DNA of 64,000 nucleotides from assembly GCF_030247185.1 (NCBI RefSeq), contig NC_080572.1:303973656-304037655 (forward strand), in the 5' to 3' direction. Below, in pieces: positions 24,801 to 37,179 of this stretch. Source of the DNA: Malaya genurostris. Taxonomy: Eukaryota; Arthropoda; Insecta; Diptera; Culicidae. Each line of letters starts with the position of its first letter. Positions within the stretch are counted from its first letter, which is position 1. The translations under genes were made by a program, and so were the position numbers. The notes beneath the pieces are model-generated. The model was not told the origin of the DNA and did not search any database. It saw only the letters and a program-made list of their open reading frames with translations.

Positions 24801-25718
24801 ACTTTGATGTTTGACTTTAATGGGTGTTTATTTTTTGCCTATAAAGTATTCCAGGAAGCACAACGAAACTTCAAATTTGTACAAGGGCAAACTTTGAAAT
24901 CATCATTTTAAGATGAACGAGTCTGACGATCAAAAGTATTTTGTTCTATCCTCGATCATCACCGACCGGAACTACAAGAAAATGAGAGAATTCTCAACCG
25001 ATTTTTACAAACTAAGATACAAATAAAAGGTCTTGAATTTTTATTAAAAAGTCCTAGAAATGTTGATCCAGATTCGACTTTTGGTTTCGGTATTACAGCG
25101 CGATGAATGAAAAGTTTTCAACTTTTTGAGTATTTTTTCAAAAATGATGGCGAAACGAGGTGCTTTTAAAAATTTTTACTGCTAAATTCATCTAGTTGGC
25201 AGACCTTGTTAGTTAGTGGATATATAAATCTACTTTGGGATTACTAGTTCCCTGTTTCCGCTTCCGAACGCACCGTTAATAGTGACGAAAAGCTCCAACA
25301 ACGGAACTCACTTCGATTTCTTAGCAACGGTTAAATCGAATTTTACAAATCATGATTCAAATTAAAGCTTTCATTATCTTAAAAGATACTGTGCAATTAC
25401 ATCCAGATCCGACTGCAGGTTTCGAAATTATATGGCGATAAGTATCAAAACTTTCAAAATGTCATACAAAATGAAGCAAAATCGGTACGTGCTGGTACGG
25501 AAGAAGAAAACACAGCCGCCTGGCGTACTTTGTTCAATTTTTGTATCTAAATCTACATTAATTTTGTATCTAAATCTACATTAAATAATATGAAAAAGGC
25601 ATCATTACACCACTAGGTGAATTAAAACAGGTTTTTTATGTTACACTTCTTGAGATTCCGTGATTTGTTGCGAAAACCAAACCATAGCTATCTGAATCAA
25701 TGCAGAAATTGTATGCTA
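21872..25718. other. Intergenic, no recognised gene; contains a 35-bp direct repeat pair
   Basis: Open frames at 22304-22603, 23063-23341 and 23455-23682 match nothing I know. The region has a (GT) run near 22611 and a (CA) run near 24750. The exact direct repeat of about 35 bp beginning ACGGCTACCCACGAGG occurs at 23928-23962 and 24202-24236. A minus-strand fragment of the mosquito-type short repeat (ACCACTAGGTGAATTAA) is at about 25590-25635. A 23-bp tandem duplication (TTTTGTATCTAAATCTACAT unit) lies at about 25540-25585. Confidence 0.5.
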
Positions 25719-26615
25719 TCAGGTGTACAACTGTGCTTCCGCCGTTTTCCGATAGGTGGCTGTACCGGCTGAGGCTGGTCAAAATACATAGATGATAATG
25801 CCTTTAAAGTGAGTGTGTACAGTGCCTAACGAATTGTCATAACCGTTTCAGTGACAGTTGTTCTTGTTTTCGTATTATTCACGCTCGAAAATGTCTGTTT
25901 ATGTGCCCAATTCTCGCCATTTGCGGGAAGTTTTACTTTTCTGTTACAATTCGAAGAAAATGCAACTGAAGCGCATCGAATGCTTCAGAAACTTACGGTG
26001 ATGCTGCTCTGAGTAAAAGAACGTGTCGGGAGTGGTTTCAACGTTTTAAAAATGGTGATTTCGATGTCGAAGAAGGGTGGAAGAGAAAAAAACCTTTAAA
26101 GATGAATAACAATTTACTACGAGCTCTTAAAACCGGGTGAACCATCATAGGAGATCGCTACCGAACGCAACTGATGCGCCTTAGTCGCGCGCTAAAAAAT
26201 GGCGGCCACAATATCAAGAGCGACATGACAAAGTCATCCTCCAACACGACAATGCTCGGCCTCACGTCGCAAAAGTGGTCAAAAAGTACTTGGAAACGCT
26301 GAAATGGGAAGTCTTGCCCCACTCGCCGTATTCACCAGATGTCGCCCCGTCTTACTTTCACATATTCCGTTCGATGGCACACGGCCTGGCAGATAAACAT
26401 TTTCAATCCTTCGAAGAGTTGGAAAAATGGATTGCTTCATAGATAGCGTCAAAAGAAGACTCCTTTTTTCGAGCCGGGATCCGAAATTTGCCGGAAAGAT
26501 GGGAGCAAGTTGTCGCTAGCGACGGACAATACTTTGAATAATACATCTGTAAGCACTTTTTCGCAATAAAGCTTTTAATTTTGGAAAAAGGGCGGAAGTA
26601 AAGTTGTACACCTGA
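25719..26615 (+). mobile_element. Internally deleted D34D mariner element
   Basis: The inverted ends are TCAGGTGTACAACT and its complement, flanked by TA (25717-25718 and 26616-26617). The coding part runs 25891-26541. It starts MSVYVPNSRHLREVLLF, then RTCREWFQRFKNGDFDVE, then jumps past most of the first catalytic domain to LKPGE-IIGDRYRTQLMRLSRAL. Then come VILQHDNARPHVAK with the second Asp, and YSPDVAPSYFHIFRSM. The final Asp of APSDYH is Tyr here. The end, ERWEQVVASDGQYFE, is typical of mariner. Frameshifts and stops are also present. Its length of 897 bp against the usual 1.2-1.3 kb shows the internal loss. Confidence 0.85.
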
Positions 26616-27134
26616 TATAATATCTCAATATTACTGTTATTACAATTCGCAGTAACGATTTGTCTCATTCGCCAACGTACTCATAATGGTTTCCAATTAT
26701 TAGCAAAAAGCATAGCTGTGATTGAAGATATGTTTGAATTAAGTAACGATAACTTATAAGTGATAATTAGATCAATATGACAAAAAGATGAGGTGGAAAG
26801 GAAACTTAAATAACTATTTGCTAACTATTTATGTTATGAAATAACATCGCTGTCACTTTATTTTACCCAGTTGTTACAACATAGTTTGGACTTAGTCGTA
26901 TCGGAACTAGTTGTGGATTGCTACTTGAAAAGCTAACGTTGCAACATTTTGCACACAGTTCTAATATTGAATGTACGCATTAGAAATAATAAATCTATAG
27001 ATTTTAATAAAACAGCTTTTCCAAACATCTCTATTAGACGGCTTACCGTCATACAACATAAACGGGAGACATAATAATTTATTTTTGAATTATGTTTTGT
27101 TAGATCAAAAACATACATGCAAATACATTAATAG
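26616..27134. other. No recognised gene
   Basis: This is AT-rich sequence between two Tc1/mariner remnants. I see no protein similarity, repeat unit or RNA gene. Confidence 0.4.
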
Positions 27135-27962
27135 CAAGTCCAATCGCTTTCCGCCGTAATAATGGCTTGAGACCTATTCCGACAATACACCGACAGAGGA
27201 GCGATTTGAAAAGTCGTCGACATTTTACACCTCTTTAAAACGATTCACCCACTTACTCACAAACTGTTTCGACATTTGCATGTATTTCACCGCGCCAGCT
27301 TGGGTCATTTTGGGACCTTTCGGGTGCGAGCACAAAAAAATTGCTTCGAAGTGCGAGGCGTACGCGGTACTCATTTTGGAAAAATGCTGAGATCGAATTG
27401 CTAACAATAGTCAGCTGATTTATTCTCGCATTGATTGAAGGACACTACTGCCTCCTGAGCTAAAAAAATCACACTAATTCACTTTACCGATCGCGAGTAA
27501 TCGTGACCACGCTCTTATGTAACAGACTGTACAATTCAGTATTCCTGTTAATGTTTCTTACTATTTTGTTTACGATAAACATTGAGATTTGGTCCTAGAA
27601 AATAAGCTTTAAAACCACGTTTTTTCTTGTTTTAGGAATAATTTTTTAACTAAAACTAATTTATTGTTATTATGATTTTGTCTATTATATTGTTATTATT
27701 TTGTTTGTCGCTTCAAATTTCAAATTACAATCATAAGAAGAAATCGTAATGTCATTTTTTTCAAATAATGTGTAGACTGCATTCGATAAAACTGTGCGTC
27801 ACACAGCCTAAGGTTTGTGTCCGAGTGAAAGCGTCATGCGAAGCGTCTGGACGCGCGTTTGAGCTAGTTACATTTGATCGAAGTAAACCTGTCAGAGTGA
27901 ATGCGACGCGGAAACAGTACATCGCAAAATCAAAGTGCGTCCATACTTTTTGGGACAGTCTT
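27135..27962 (-). mobile_element. Degenerate Tc1-like element, N-terminal part only
   Basis: On the minus strand the end AAGACTGTCCCAAAAAGTAT lies at 27962, next to TA (27963-27964). About 550 bases further in is a transposase start near 27371: MSTAYASHFEAIFLCSHPKG, then GAVKYMQMSKQFVSKWVNRF, a helix-turn-helix of the kind found in DD34E Tc1-like and gambol-type transposases. The frame then breaks (about 27225) but NVDDFSNRSS can still be read. No catalytic domain is present, so this is a 5' fragment. The terminal sequence is nearly the same as that of the DD37E copies although the N-terminal domain differs. Confidence 0.6.
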
Positions 27963-28714
27963 TAAATTTATCTCCAAAAAATATTATTATCTTTTTAAGT
28001 TTTATACTCTTTTGGTTTGAATCTTAAAATGTTTATGCCTCTCAATCGGTTCATATAGCATATGCCTACTTCTAAGACGTGATGAAAAATATTTTCCTGG
28101 ATTCAGTTCCAGTTGAGAGGTTCTCGTGATTTATTCTCCACCCTGTTAAAATCCAATGGCAATGAAATCGTGAAGGAATCCTCCACTAAGTAATCGGGTC
28201 GAATTTTTTCATCATTGCGGCTGAAAAGAATTCATAAAATGAGATCGTTTATATTACCCGCAGCCGCGCAGTTCTCGCCCTATCGAGCAGGGCACAGACG
28301 TGTTGTCGGCATCTGGTACGATCTCTTTTGCCAAAAATGGCTCGACGATAAATGTTAGCAAATGAGAATAAATTTCACATAAAAACGAAAAAAAACAGGG
28401 CACAAGCCATCGAATGCATAGTGGAGGAGGTGGAGGAGGAGGAGGCGAGAAGAATGATGTTGAAGATGCAATAGCATTTGCAAAGCCGAACAGAGTTACA
28501 CATCGGTTTGACTGACCAACCATAAATTTAGGGGAAGCTGGTGTTCGTTCTATTGGGTTTTATCAGGTTTGCCAGTAGGCGGCATGAATCCTATTTATTC
28601 AAGTATTTTGAACATTTAAGCGCTTGATATTAGACTAGTCCTGAAAGGTTTGGTGGTATTTCTTTTCCAATTCCAGATTTGTATGCGCCAAACTACTTGA
28701 AAACTTTTTTTTGT
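27963..28714. other. No recognised gene; GGA-rich microsatellite
   Basis: A GGAGGAGGTGGAGGAGGAGG-type run is at about 28422-28446. The minus-strand frame over it codes a short run of Pro and is an artefact of the repeat. Nothing else is recognised. Confidence 0.5.
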
Positions 28715-29520
28715 GATCGTTTGCATTGGAGCAAAATGCACCGAAAAAGTGAACAACGAGAGGGCTTAAAATATTTACAAAAGAATCATTAGAACTACTT
28801 ATCTGTTGAAATATGCAAATCGGAAATGAAAATAATCAGTTTGGTGAAGGTTTCCAGTCTGATAGATTCTAGTTAGAAAATTAGTTTTCTGGGCTTTTTT
28901 ATAATTGAATTTTTTTGAGTATTTTTAGAAATCTTTAATTTCGAGTTTCAAAGTTTTAATGCGTTTTGTTGACTTCAGGGTGTGTGAGTGATGTCAGATA
29001 CTTTACTGTTCATTACATCTGCATTAAATTAGAGGAAGTTTGTCGAATGATTCGAAAATTTAGACGTGAAAACGTCTCACTTTTCTATGGAGCGCATTTT
29101 TCATGATGATTTCATTTCAGATTATGATCGTAAATATCTCTTCTATTATTTAACGTATCAACACAATTTTATCTGCACGTCGTCGGGAATATGATCAGCA
29201 ATTTGTGATAGAATTTCCAGTAGCATGCGACAACCACAAATAACTCGAAATTAAAGTTTTTCAAAATGTTTGATAAGTGAAAAAGCTAAATTTGATGCTT
29301 CATTCGTTCTTGGTTGCGTAGTTAACTCGTTCAAATTCTGAAATTCGGATTCCGAATCGAGGACCAGATTTTCATTTTCATTTCCAGAATCCAGATTCAA
29401 ATTTCAGTTCTTCGTGTAGAATTCAAGACCAGAATCGCGTTCCAGATTTCCGGAACTGGAACCGAATTTTAGAACTTGAGCCTGGATTTCAAAACCGAAA
29501 TCTAGAAGCGATCAGGACTT
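28715..29520 (+). repeat. Dispersed repeat R6, copy 2 (5' part)
   Basis: It matches 19681-20450 in order and direction: CGTTTGCATTGGAGC, TTTACAAAAGAATCATTAG, ATCTGTTGAAATATGCAAAT, CAGTCTGATAGATTCTA, then the AATTC-rich part ending CTAGAAGCGATCAGGACT. The match stops there, where the minisatellite begins; the related sequence resumes after it. Confidence 0.7.
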
Positions 29521-31340
29521 CGATTCGATTCGATTGCATTATTTTTTGTAAGATATTGGCGTTAAGAAGCGTTACATGCGTTACTTTTTAGTAAGATATT
29601 GGCGTTAAGATGCGTTACATGCGTAACCTTTTTGCACGTTAAAAGTGTTACGAAGCGTTATATGCGTTACTTTTTTGTAAGTTAAAGGCGTTACGAAGCG
29701 TTAATTTTTGTACGTTAAAAGCGTTACGAAACGTTACGTGAGCTACTTTTTTGTGAATTATAGGTGTAACGAAGCGTTATATGCGTTACTTTTTAGTAAG
29801 TTATTGACGTTACAGAGTGGTACGAAGCGTTACTTTTTTGTAAGTTAAAGGCATTACGAAGCGTTACATGCGTTACTTTTTGTTAGTTATAAGTGCTACG
29901 AAGCGTCACATGCGTTACTTTTTATGAATCATAGGCGTTACGAAGCGTTTCATGCGTTACTTTTTCAGTAAGTTATTGGCGTTACAGAGCGTTACGAAGC
30001 GTTACTTTTTTGTAAGTTAAAGGCGTTACGAAGCGTTGCATGCGTTACGTTTTGTAATTTATAAGTGCTACGAAGCGTTACATGCGTTACTTTTTATGAA
30101 TCATAGGCGTTACGAAGCGTTGCATGCGTTATTTCTTAGTAAGTTATTGGCGTTACTGAGCGTTACGAAGCGTTACTTTTCTGTAAGTTAAAGACATTAC
30201 AAAGCGTTGCATGCGTTACTTTTTAGTAAGTTATTTACGTTACAGTGTGTTACGAAGCGTTACTTTTTTGTTAGTTATAAGTGTTACGAAGCGTCACATG
30301 CGTTGCTTTTTATGAATCATAGGCATAACGAAGCGTTACATGCGTTACATTTTTGTAAGGCGGTACGAAGCGTTACATGCGTCACTTTTTGTAAATTATA
30401 AGTGTTACAAAGCGTTACATGCGTTACTTTTTATGAATCATAAGCGTCATGAAGCGTTCCATGCGTTACTTTTTAATAAGTTATTGACGTTACAGAGCGT
30501 TACGAAACGTTACTTTGTTGTAAGTTGAAACCGTTACGAAGCGTTACATGCGTTACTTTTTGTGAATCATAGGTGCAACGAAGCGTTACATGCGTTACTT
30601 TTCAATAAGTTATTGACGTTACAAGCGTTACGAAGTGTTACTTTTTCGTAATTTATAAGTGTTACGAAACGTTACATGCGTTGCTTTTTATGAATCATAG
30701 GCGTTACGAAACGTTACATGCATTGGTTTTTATGAATCATAGGCGTTACGAAGCGTTACATGCGTTACTTTTTTAGTAACATAAAGGCGTTACAGAGCGT
30801 TTTTTTTGTAAATTAAAGGCGTTGCGAAGTGTAACATCCGTTTTTTGTAATTTATAGGCGTTACGAAGTGTTACTTTTTTGTAAGTTATGGGCGTTACGA
30901 AGCGTTACATGCGTTACTTTTTGTAGGTTATAAGTGTTACGAACCGTTACATGCGTTACTTTTTATGAATTATCGGCGTTACGAAGCGTTACATGCGTTG
31001 CTTTTTTAGTTTTTAGGCGTTACAGAGCGTTACGAAGTGTTAATTTTTTGTAATTGAAAGACGTTGCTTAGCGTTACATCCGTTTTTTGTAATTTATAGG
31101 CATTACGAAGAGTTACTTTTAAATAAGTCATAGGCGTCACTTTTTATAAGTAATAGAGGTTACGAAGTGTTACGTGCGCTACTATTTTTTAAAGTTATAG
31201 GCGTTTCAAATCATTATATGCGTTAGTTTTTAGTGAGTTTCAGGTTTTACAAGCCGTTACGTGTTACATCCGTTACTCTTTTGTAAGTTTTGTGTGTTAC
31301 GTAGCGTTATACATGTTACTTTTGTAAATTATAGGTGTAA
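29521..31340. repeat. 1.8-kb GCGTTAC minisatellite
   Basis: Units of roughly 40-56 bp repeat about 40 times. A typical unit is GCGTTACGAAGCGTTACATG, then CGTTACTTTTTTGTAAG, then TTATAG. Inside each unit GCGTTAC recurs every 8-10 bases, so the array is a higher-order repeat of a smaller one. Divergence rises toward the right end (after about 31000). Open frames across it (30207-30401 and others) are products of the repeat and not genes. Confidence 0.9.
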
Positions 31341-32105
31341 CATATCTGAATCCTAAACCGGAATTCTGTAGCCAACATTCAGTTGTAGAATCCAGGTCCA
31401 GAGCACAGTGCTAGGATTTAGGTTCAGAATGCTGGTCTCGAATTCAGTTTCGATAGTCAGTTCCATAACATAGGTTGAGTAATCAGCTCAACAATCCAGA
31501 ATACAATTCTAGAATTCTGCTTCAGAATGCAGTTCCTGAGTTCAGGTTTCGAATTCAGTTCCAGAACCTAGCATCAACATTGAGAATTATATTCCCAAAT
31601 TTTGTTCTAGCATTCGGCTTTAAAATTTTATCTCAGAAATCCAGGTCCAGAATTCAGATTCTTTAACATAAAAAAAACTGAACCAACCGAATTTTAGAAC
31701 TTGAGCCTGGATTTCAAAACCGAAATCTAGAAGTGGTCAGGATCTGAATTCTAGACCTGGACTCTGGAACTAATGTTCAGAAATAAATTCTGGACTTGGA
31801 TTTGAATTTTGAAACTTAAACCTGGAACTGAAGTTTTGGATCCGAATTTGAAAACTGAATCCTGAACCGAAAATCTGAGCTTATTTTAGAATCCAGGTTC
31901 AGAATTCAGTTCCGAACTAGAATCCTGGTCTCGAATTCAGTTCCGAGATTCATTTCCACAACACAGATTCAGTCATTAGTTATACAATTCAGAGTTCAGC
32001 TTCAGAAACTAGCATCAAATTTGTGTTCCCAAATTCAGTTCTAGTTTTCTGCTCCAAAATTTGGTTCCAGAAATGCAGGTCCAGAATTCAGATTCTTTAA
32101 CACCA
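31341..32105. repeat. AATTC-rich array with an internal duplication
   Basis: Degenerate AATTC/TCCAG units fill this stretch. A marker segment ending CAGATTCTTTAACA and then AAAAAACTGAACCA occurs twice (about 31656-31685 and 32087-32119). Between them is a second copy of the segment found just before the minisatellite (TTTAGAACTTGAGCCTGG to CTAGAAG, 31692-31734 against 29468-29510). The order is therefore A, minisatellite, B, A', B'. Confidence 0.7.
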
Positions 32106-32165
32106 AAAAAACTGAACCATCCACTTTATTCGCATTCACGTCATCCGGTTATGTCTGTGACATTA
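32106..32165 (-). repeat. Dispersed repeat R1, copy 2
   Basis: On the minus strand it reads GGTAATGTCACAGACATAAC, then CGTGAATGCGAATAAAGTGG, matching the R1 core seen elsewhere. An AATTC-rich array follows it in its own direction, as in the 14-kb and 45-kb copies. Confidence 0.6.
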
Positions 32166-35100
32166 CCCACCCATCATGTTTTCACTGATTGGATTCGAAT
32201 CATTTAAATTAGTTTGCTGCGACCCTAGGAAGCTTTATCGTAGTAAAATTAGTGGCAAATTTCAAATCGAATGCACCAAATTCCATCTCATTCTCTGATG
32301 CAATTAATTGATCAGATCTAACAGAACCTACTCTCACCAATGGTTTTAGTACTTGTGGTGAATGATGGAACCGAGATGATAATGGGAACTTTGTCCATTC
32401 CTCAGATAATGGCTACCAACGAAGTAACTTATCTAACAAGAAATCTAACCTGAAACGATCGTTCTGGTGGCCAAGATGCCTTTCAAGGGACACTATCCGG
32501 CAAGAGATTTGTAGGGGAAGTGAGTATGGTAATGGGATTTTCTCATACAAAAATAGATACGTTGTCAGAGAAAATGATTTCTAAGTTTCAAAGTTTAAGT
32601 TTGAATATTTCCTAAGATACTGTTTGATTTGAATTGAATCTTTGAATTTACTCGCACCTCGAAATGCGATAAAAATAAAATTGCTAATATAGACGACATG
32701 AATCATGCATATTTCTTGCATATATGTTTGTATGTTTATATGAAGCTAAGTATTGAATTTGACCGGTAGCTCGGCCACCAATGGAAATCGATCTTCAACG
32801 TCAACTTCTTTTGCTGAGTAGCCTAGATAGCCGTAAACAGGTAAGCCGTTTGGCATCCGGCGGAATTGTTTCAACCAAGAATTGATCCACCGGTTTCCTG
32901 TTCCATGTCGTAAAAGGCCACTAAAACGGGAGCTCACAAGTCAAGGTTTATTTCCGTGCGGATGACTGAATGACTGTAGGAGCCTAAAAACGAAACATTT
33001 GTGGGATGGGCCCTTACGCAGCCCAAAACTCCACTGTCACTGTTAGACTGACTAATTGGAGGCATGATTTCGTCATTCTTCATATTATATGAATTCCAGT
33101 GGAGCTAAAGCCATAACTAAATTCAGCCGTTTTGAAACAAACGCCAATGATACTGCACGACCGTCTCCCCTAGAGCAGCAGCCGAGTCTCGGATCGAGTG
33201 ACTGGGAATGAAAATATATGTGGGCAATAATGAAATAACGACTAAATGGATATTACACTACTAATGATGTCAATATGGATTTCAACTGCAATGCCGAAGT
33301 CTGTCTGTCGAATACTGCTGGGATAATGAATAGCCAACCGAGCTGATCTATTGTCATGCGATTATAATAAACAAATTGCAAAATATGTTTGAATGTCTGC
33401 AGCAATTAGGTGTTATTGGATTCAGTTTTATTGAATACTAGCTTAACCCGAAGCATCTGTTGAAATTAAATAAAGAAGTTTTTTTTCAAAATTATTGAAG
33501 GTTCCAACTAATAACCTAATCGCATGTTTATTCACCTATTGCAGAAGAAAGTGACATTGAACTTTATTGATTGCTACGGTAAATGCTTGTCTATTCCGTT
33601 TCGGTTGCAATCATATAAAATTTAATGATAATTCTATGCATGCAATTGTAGTTCGTTACTGCCGTACACTGCAATGCTGGAATATTAACCTAATTGACAG
33701 GACATGGTATCAAACAGATAAAGCTAATAGAGATAATTATAGATTTATGAATAACGTGTTGATTATGGATGCGAAAAAATGTTTCGTTCGTGGCAACCTA
33801 AAATAAAAATCTATTAAAAATTCGAACACTATCGGCTGCGAGGTATTTTGAAACAGAGAGTCCAAATTCCACAAAAAGGAATGTAATGCCAAGACTTTGC
33901 TTTTACACAGAACAATGTTGCTGACTACACCGTTCCTGTCTAATCGGAAGTCCGATCTCTATGATCACAAGTTCCATGTAATCACCAATTTAACGCACAG
34001 AAGATCGGTAATGATTAAAATACTTCATAAGCCAATCTATATGAATATAGGATAGGTTTCGTAATTCGAATCACACGTCTGCACACGAAAAAGAAACTAA
34101 AATTCACTTCTACTATTTAACATAGAATCACAACCATAAAAACTAAATTTATTACATTTTCTATTACAATGAGGAAAAGCAAATTTCCGAAAAATTTTGA
34201 CGGGAGCGAAAATTGTTCACGCACGCCTACTGCGATTCTTCGAGTATATCAATTATGTTGTAGTCATCAGGTTTTGACAGTAAATCACATGGGCTAAACA
34301 ACACTTCTAAATTTTTGTCTAAAAACTTAGAAATAATTACATTTCCCATAACCATAGTTGAAGCAACGAAAAAATAATTTAAAAACTGTGAAATTGCCTG
34401 AAAATGAAAAATGGGTAAGTAAGAGCCCATGAATAGCAAACATATTCAAATCCGTCATGAGAAATGCTTTCGTCTATAGTGTGATGGATATGTAGAATAA
34501 ACCCGACAAGGTTAGGTTAAGTTCAATGTACAGAGGATTTTAATGCTGATGCTCGATGCGACCACCAACGGGAAAAGAAAAAAAAACGGACGGCTGGCCG
34601 TCACAGTGATTAGTGCGGAATTCCTTCTGCATTAATGCATACTGGATACTGGAGTGCCGGTTCGGTTGATTTATGACTCTACGCGGCTGGTGGAATCCGT
34701 CTGTGCCTTGCAGTAGGTACTACTGACTCTATGTACGGTACAGTTGAGTTGGTTTTTAGGTCCTCTTCTGTGTGTGTGGCACTGACTGGGTGTTGTTCGC
34801 GGAGGCCGCCAGCGAAGCGTCGAATTCCATCGGTAGCGAACAGCACTGATTTCTGGTTCGGTTCTAGCGGATATTCAGTAAGGTCATATCAGGGAGAGGG
34901 CAGTTAATTACTTTGCGCTAATAGTCTAACAATGATTAATGCGCGTAACTACTGACATGGAAAATTTTTAATTGTTCCAAATGCTTGCTAAAAAATGGTT
35001 GAACATTACATTCTGCAAACGACAAAAAAAAAACATTTTTCTTCGAGAAGGGAAAAACTTATTCTGTCATTCAACCGACGAAAACCATTATGCAATGGTT

Positions 35101-36186
35101 GCTTTGATGTTTATCATCATCAACATAATAAAACTGCTGCTCACATGACATGATGACTTTACGAACAGTATTAGAATCATCATGGTAAACGATTGTTTTA
35201 CACATGATTCCATGTCATTAGACCGGCAGATCTCACGGGCCTAAACGCGGAACAACTTTCAAGTTTCTTCGTTGACGGCGGCGTACTGTCCGTGAGGTTG
35301 GGATATATTGGAGGTGAATCGGGCTAATGCGAAACATGACTCCAGTCAGTTTGTCGCATTGCGATGTTCACATGACTTCAGTGATTATTGTTGTATTACG
35401 TGAACAAACATGTGTCACATGCTGGCAACGAACTTGGCTAGAGGCAATTTGTACCTCAGCGCACCAGAAGCTACAGGTTGATCTTCCACGTCAAGTCTCG
35501 GTGAAACGTGTTGTGCTCTATTACGATTATTCAAACAGACGGACGGGCAGCCAGGCAAATCAACGCCTCAACGGGTGGGGGGGGGGGGGGGGGGGGGGGG
35601 GTGGGCGTCCAAGTGATGACAGCCTTCGCCGAAGTCACCGCCGCGCTGAAGGAAGTCACGCGATTGCCAAGCACCTTACTCACATTCGTTCGTTCGGCTT
35701 CCAGACAAGTTGAACTATTCAAATGAGTTTTTCTTGACTCGAAATTGTTTCACCTTTTGATGGGGTGTAATTGTAACAAACTATAGGTGGTCTTTGTTGG
35801 GCGGCTTCGGGAACAATTGTACATTGTTTCTCGGCAGAACCGCAGTGAGGCGACCGCCTCGGACCTCAACATGATGGATTTGGTAAAAACCTGTTGTATA
35901 ATTAGTGTCCCAAAAAATGAATTCCTTGAAATTTTGCTGGGAACAATTATTTTCCATAATCAAGTGACTCCCTATTCTCAATTGTGGATGTACACTTGGA
36001 CCTACCAAAGGGCAAATTCTCAGAGAGCAAACCTGCGAACTAGATCTATTTCGACCAAAAATTGTCTTTTGAAACCTTTGCGTTTGAATGCAAATAATTT
36101 TAAATTTGATCACTATCTAACGAGGGAAACAAATTAGAAAAATGACATGCAAAAGCAACTATGTAATGAAAACCGCGAAAATATTA
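32166..36186. other. No recognised gene
   Basis: No protein, rRNA or transposase similarity is visible. 34530-34930 is less AT-rich and could be regulatory, but nothing confirms it. A run of 25 G (35577-35601) inflates several overlapping open frames around 35327-35726. A minus-strand segment at 32740-33000 (CTCCCGTTTTAGTGGCCTTT, then ACGACATGGAACAGGAAACC) resembles a dispersed insect repeat, but I cannot name it. Confidence 0.45.
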
Positions 36187-36260
36187 CCGCAGAGACGGGA
36201 CTCGAACCCGTTCCTAGCTCCTAACCGGGGAAATGATTTTGCCAATTAAACTACCCTGCA
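36187..36260 (-). tRNA. tRNA-like sequence (pseudogene or SINE head)
   Basis: Read on the minus strand, 74 bases fold roughly as a tRNA. The acceptor strands TGCAGGG and CTCTGCG pair with two wobbles. An A box (TAGTTTAATTGG) and a perfect B box (GGTTCGAGTCC) are present, and the T arm ACGGG/CCCGT pairs fully. The anticodon stem is weak and the base before the anticodon is C instead of the usual U; the loop CCGGTTA would give GGU. The B-box flank GAGTCCCGTCTCTG resembles the tRNA-like heads at 43.2 and 53.9 kb. It is probably tRNA-derived repeat sequence and not a working gene. Confidence 0.5.
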
Positions 36261-37179
36261 TATACAAACACATGAAGAGATAACCTAAATCAACGGTTGC
36301 TCTAAAGCATTAGTCTTTCAATATCTGAACGCAGAAAACTAATTTATCTAAGAACCGTGTTAATGGTATAATAATGTTGAGAATTCAAAATAAAGGACTG
36401 TTTTTGCACTTTTAATCAAAAAAAGCAACAACAAAATTCCGATTTGGTTTCGATGTCATCGGTCGAACATTTCTTTCCAATATCACTTATCATATTTTGG
36501 ACACACATGATTTAAATGAGTTAGAAAAATAACAGTTTTTCAATCTTCTCACAAACAAAAACAAATGCAATCAAAAGAGTCTTTTTTGGATAGCACCATC
36601 TGTATATTTTCTCATTTTTAATTTTTTTATTGCAACTGAGGTCTTTTTTTACGCGGGGAATAAGTAATCCTCGTAAAAAACTATAGAAAAATTTTATTGT
36701 TGCTCAATGCACAGTGGGGAAAAATGGATCAAAAACGCGACAATTTTTTTGGAGGCATGATACAGCTGACCACAAAGCACTTTTTTGGTGTAAAATAGTC
36801 AGTAAATCAATTCCGTGTATTTAGAAGGGCCTGTCGAAACGTTATCATGTTCATTTTACTCCAATATCCCTTTTTGTACTGTATTGTATTCAAGTTTAAT
36901 TATATAAAATAAAACCGACGTACTTGCAGAAGAGCGAATAGAGTGTTTCTGATGTAAAAAAGTATAACCAATCGATTGCATATAGTTTTAATGACAGCAG
37001 CAAACTTGTTGTATCGTTTTACCCCAGTTACATTCAGTTGAAATATGATCTACAATTCAAAAGCAGATCCAATACGATCTATCAATATTGGTTAATATTA
37101 CGAACAAAACAGCTCGTAAGGATTATTCCAAGGTAGCTGTCGAAGAGCAAATCGAAGGAATCTAAAGTCTTAGCATTAC
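36261..37179. other. No recognised gene
   Basis: AT-rich. It includes a TTTTTTTACGCGG segment near 36645 that recurs at about 50698 and is probably from a short dispersed repeat. Nothing else is recognised. Confidence 0.4.

Noticed and set aside
30207..30528. Frames coding HALLF-type repeats
   Set aside because: They are translations of the GCGTTAC minisatellite.
29521..31340. Possible CRISPR array
   Set aside because: The repeat units are contiguous and degenerate with no unique spacers, and the DNA is from an animal.
35327..35726. Overlapping frames of 63-128 codons around a G run
   Set aside because: They depend on a 25-base G tract whose length is unreliable, occur on both strands and match nothing.
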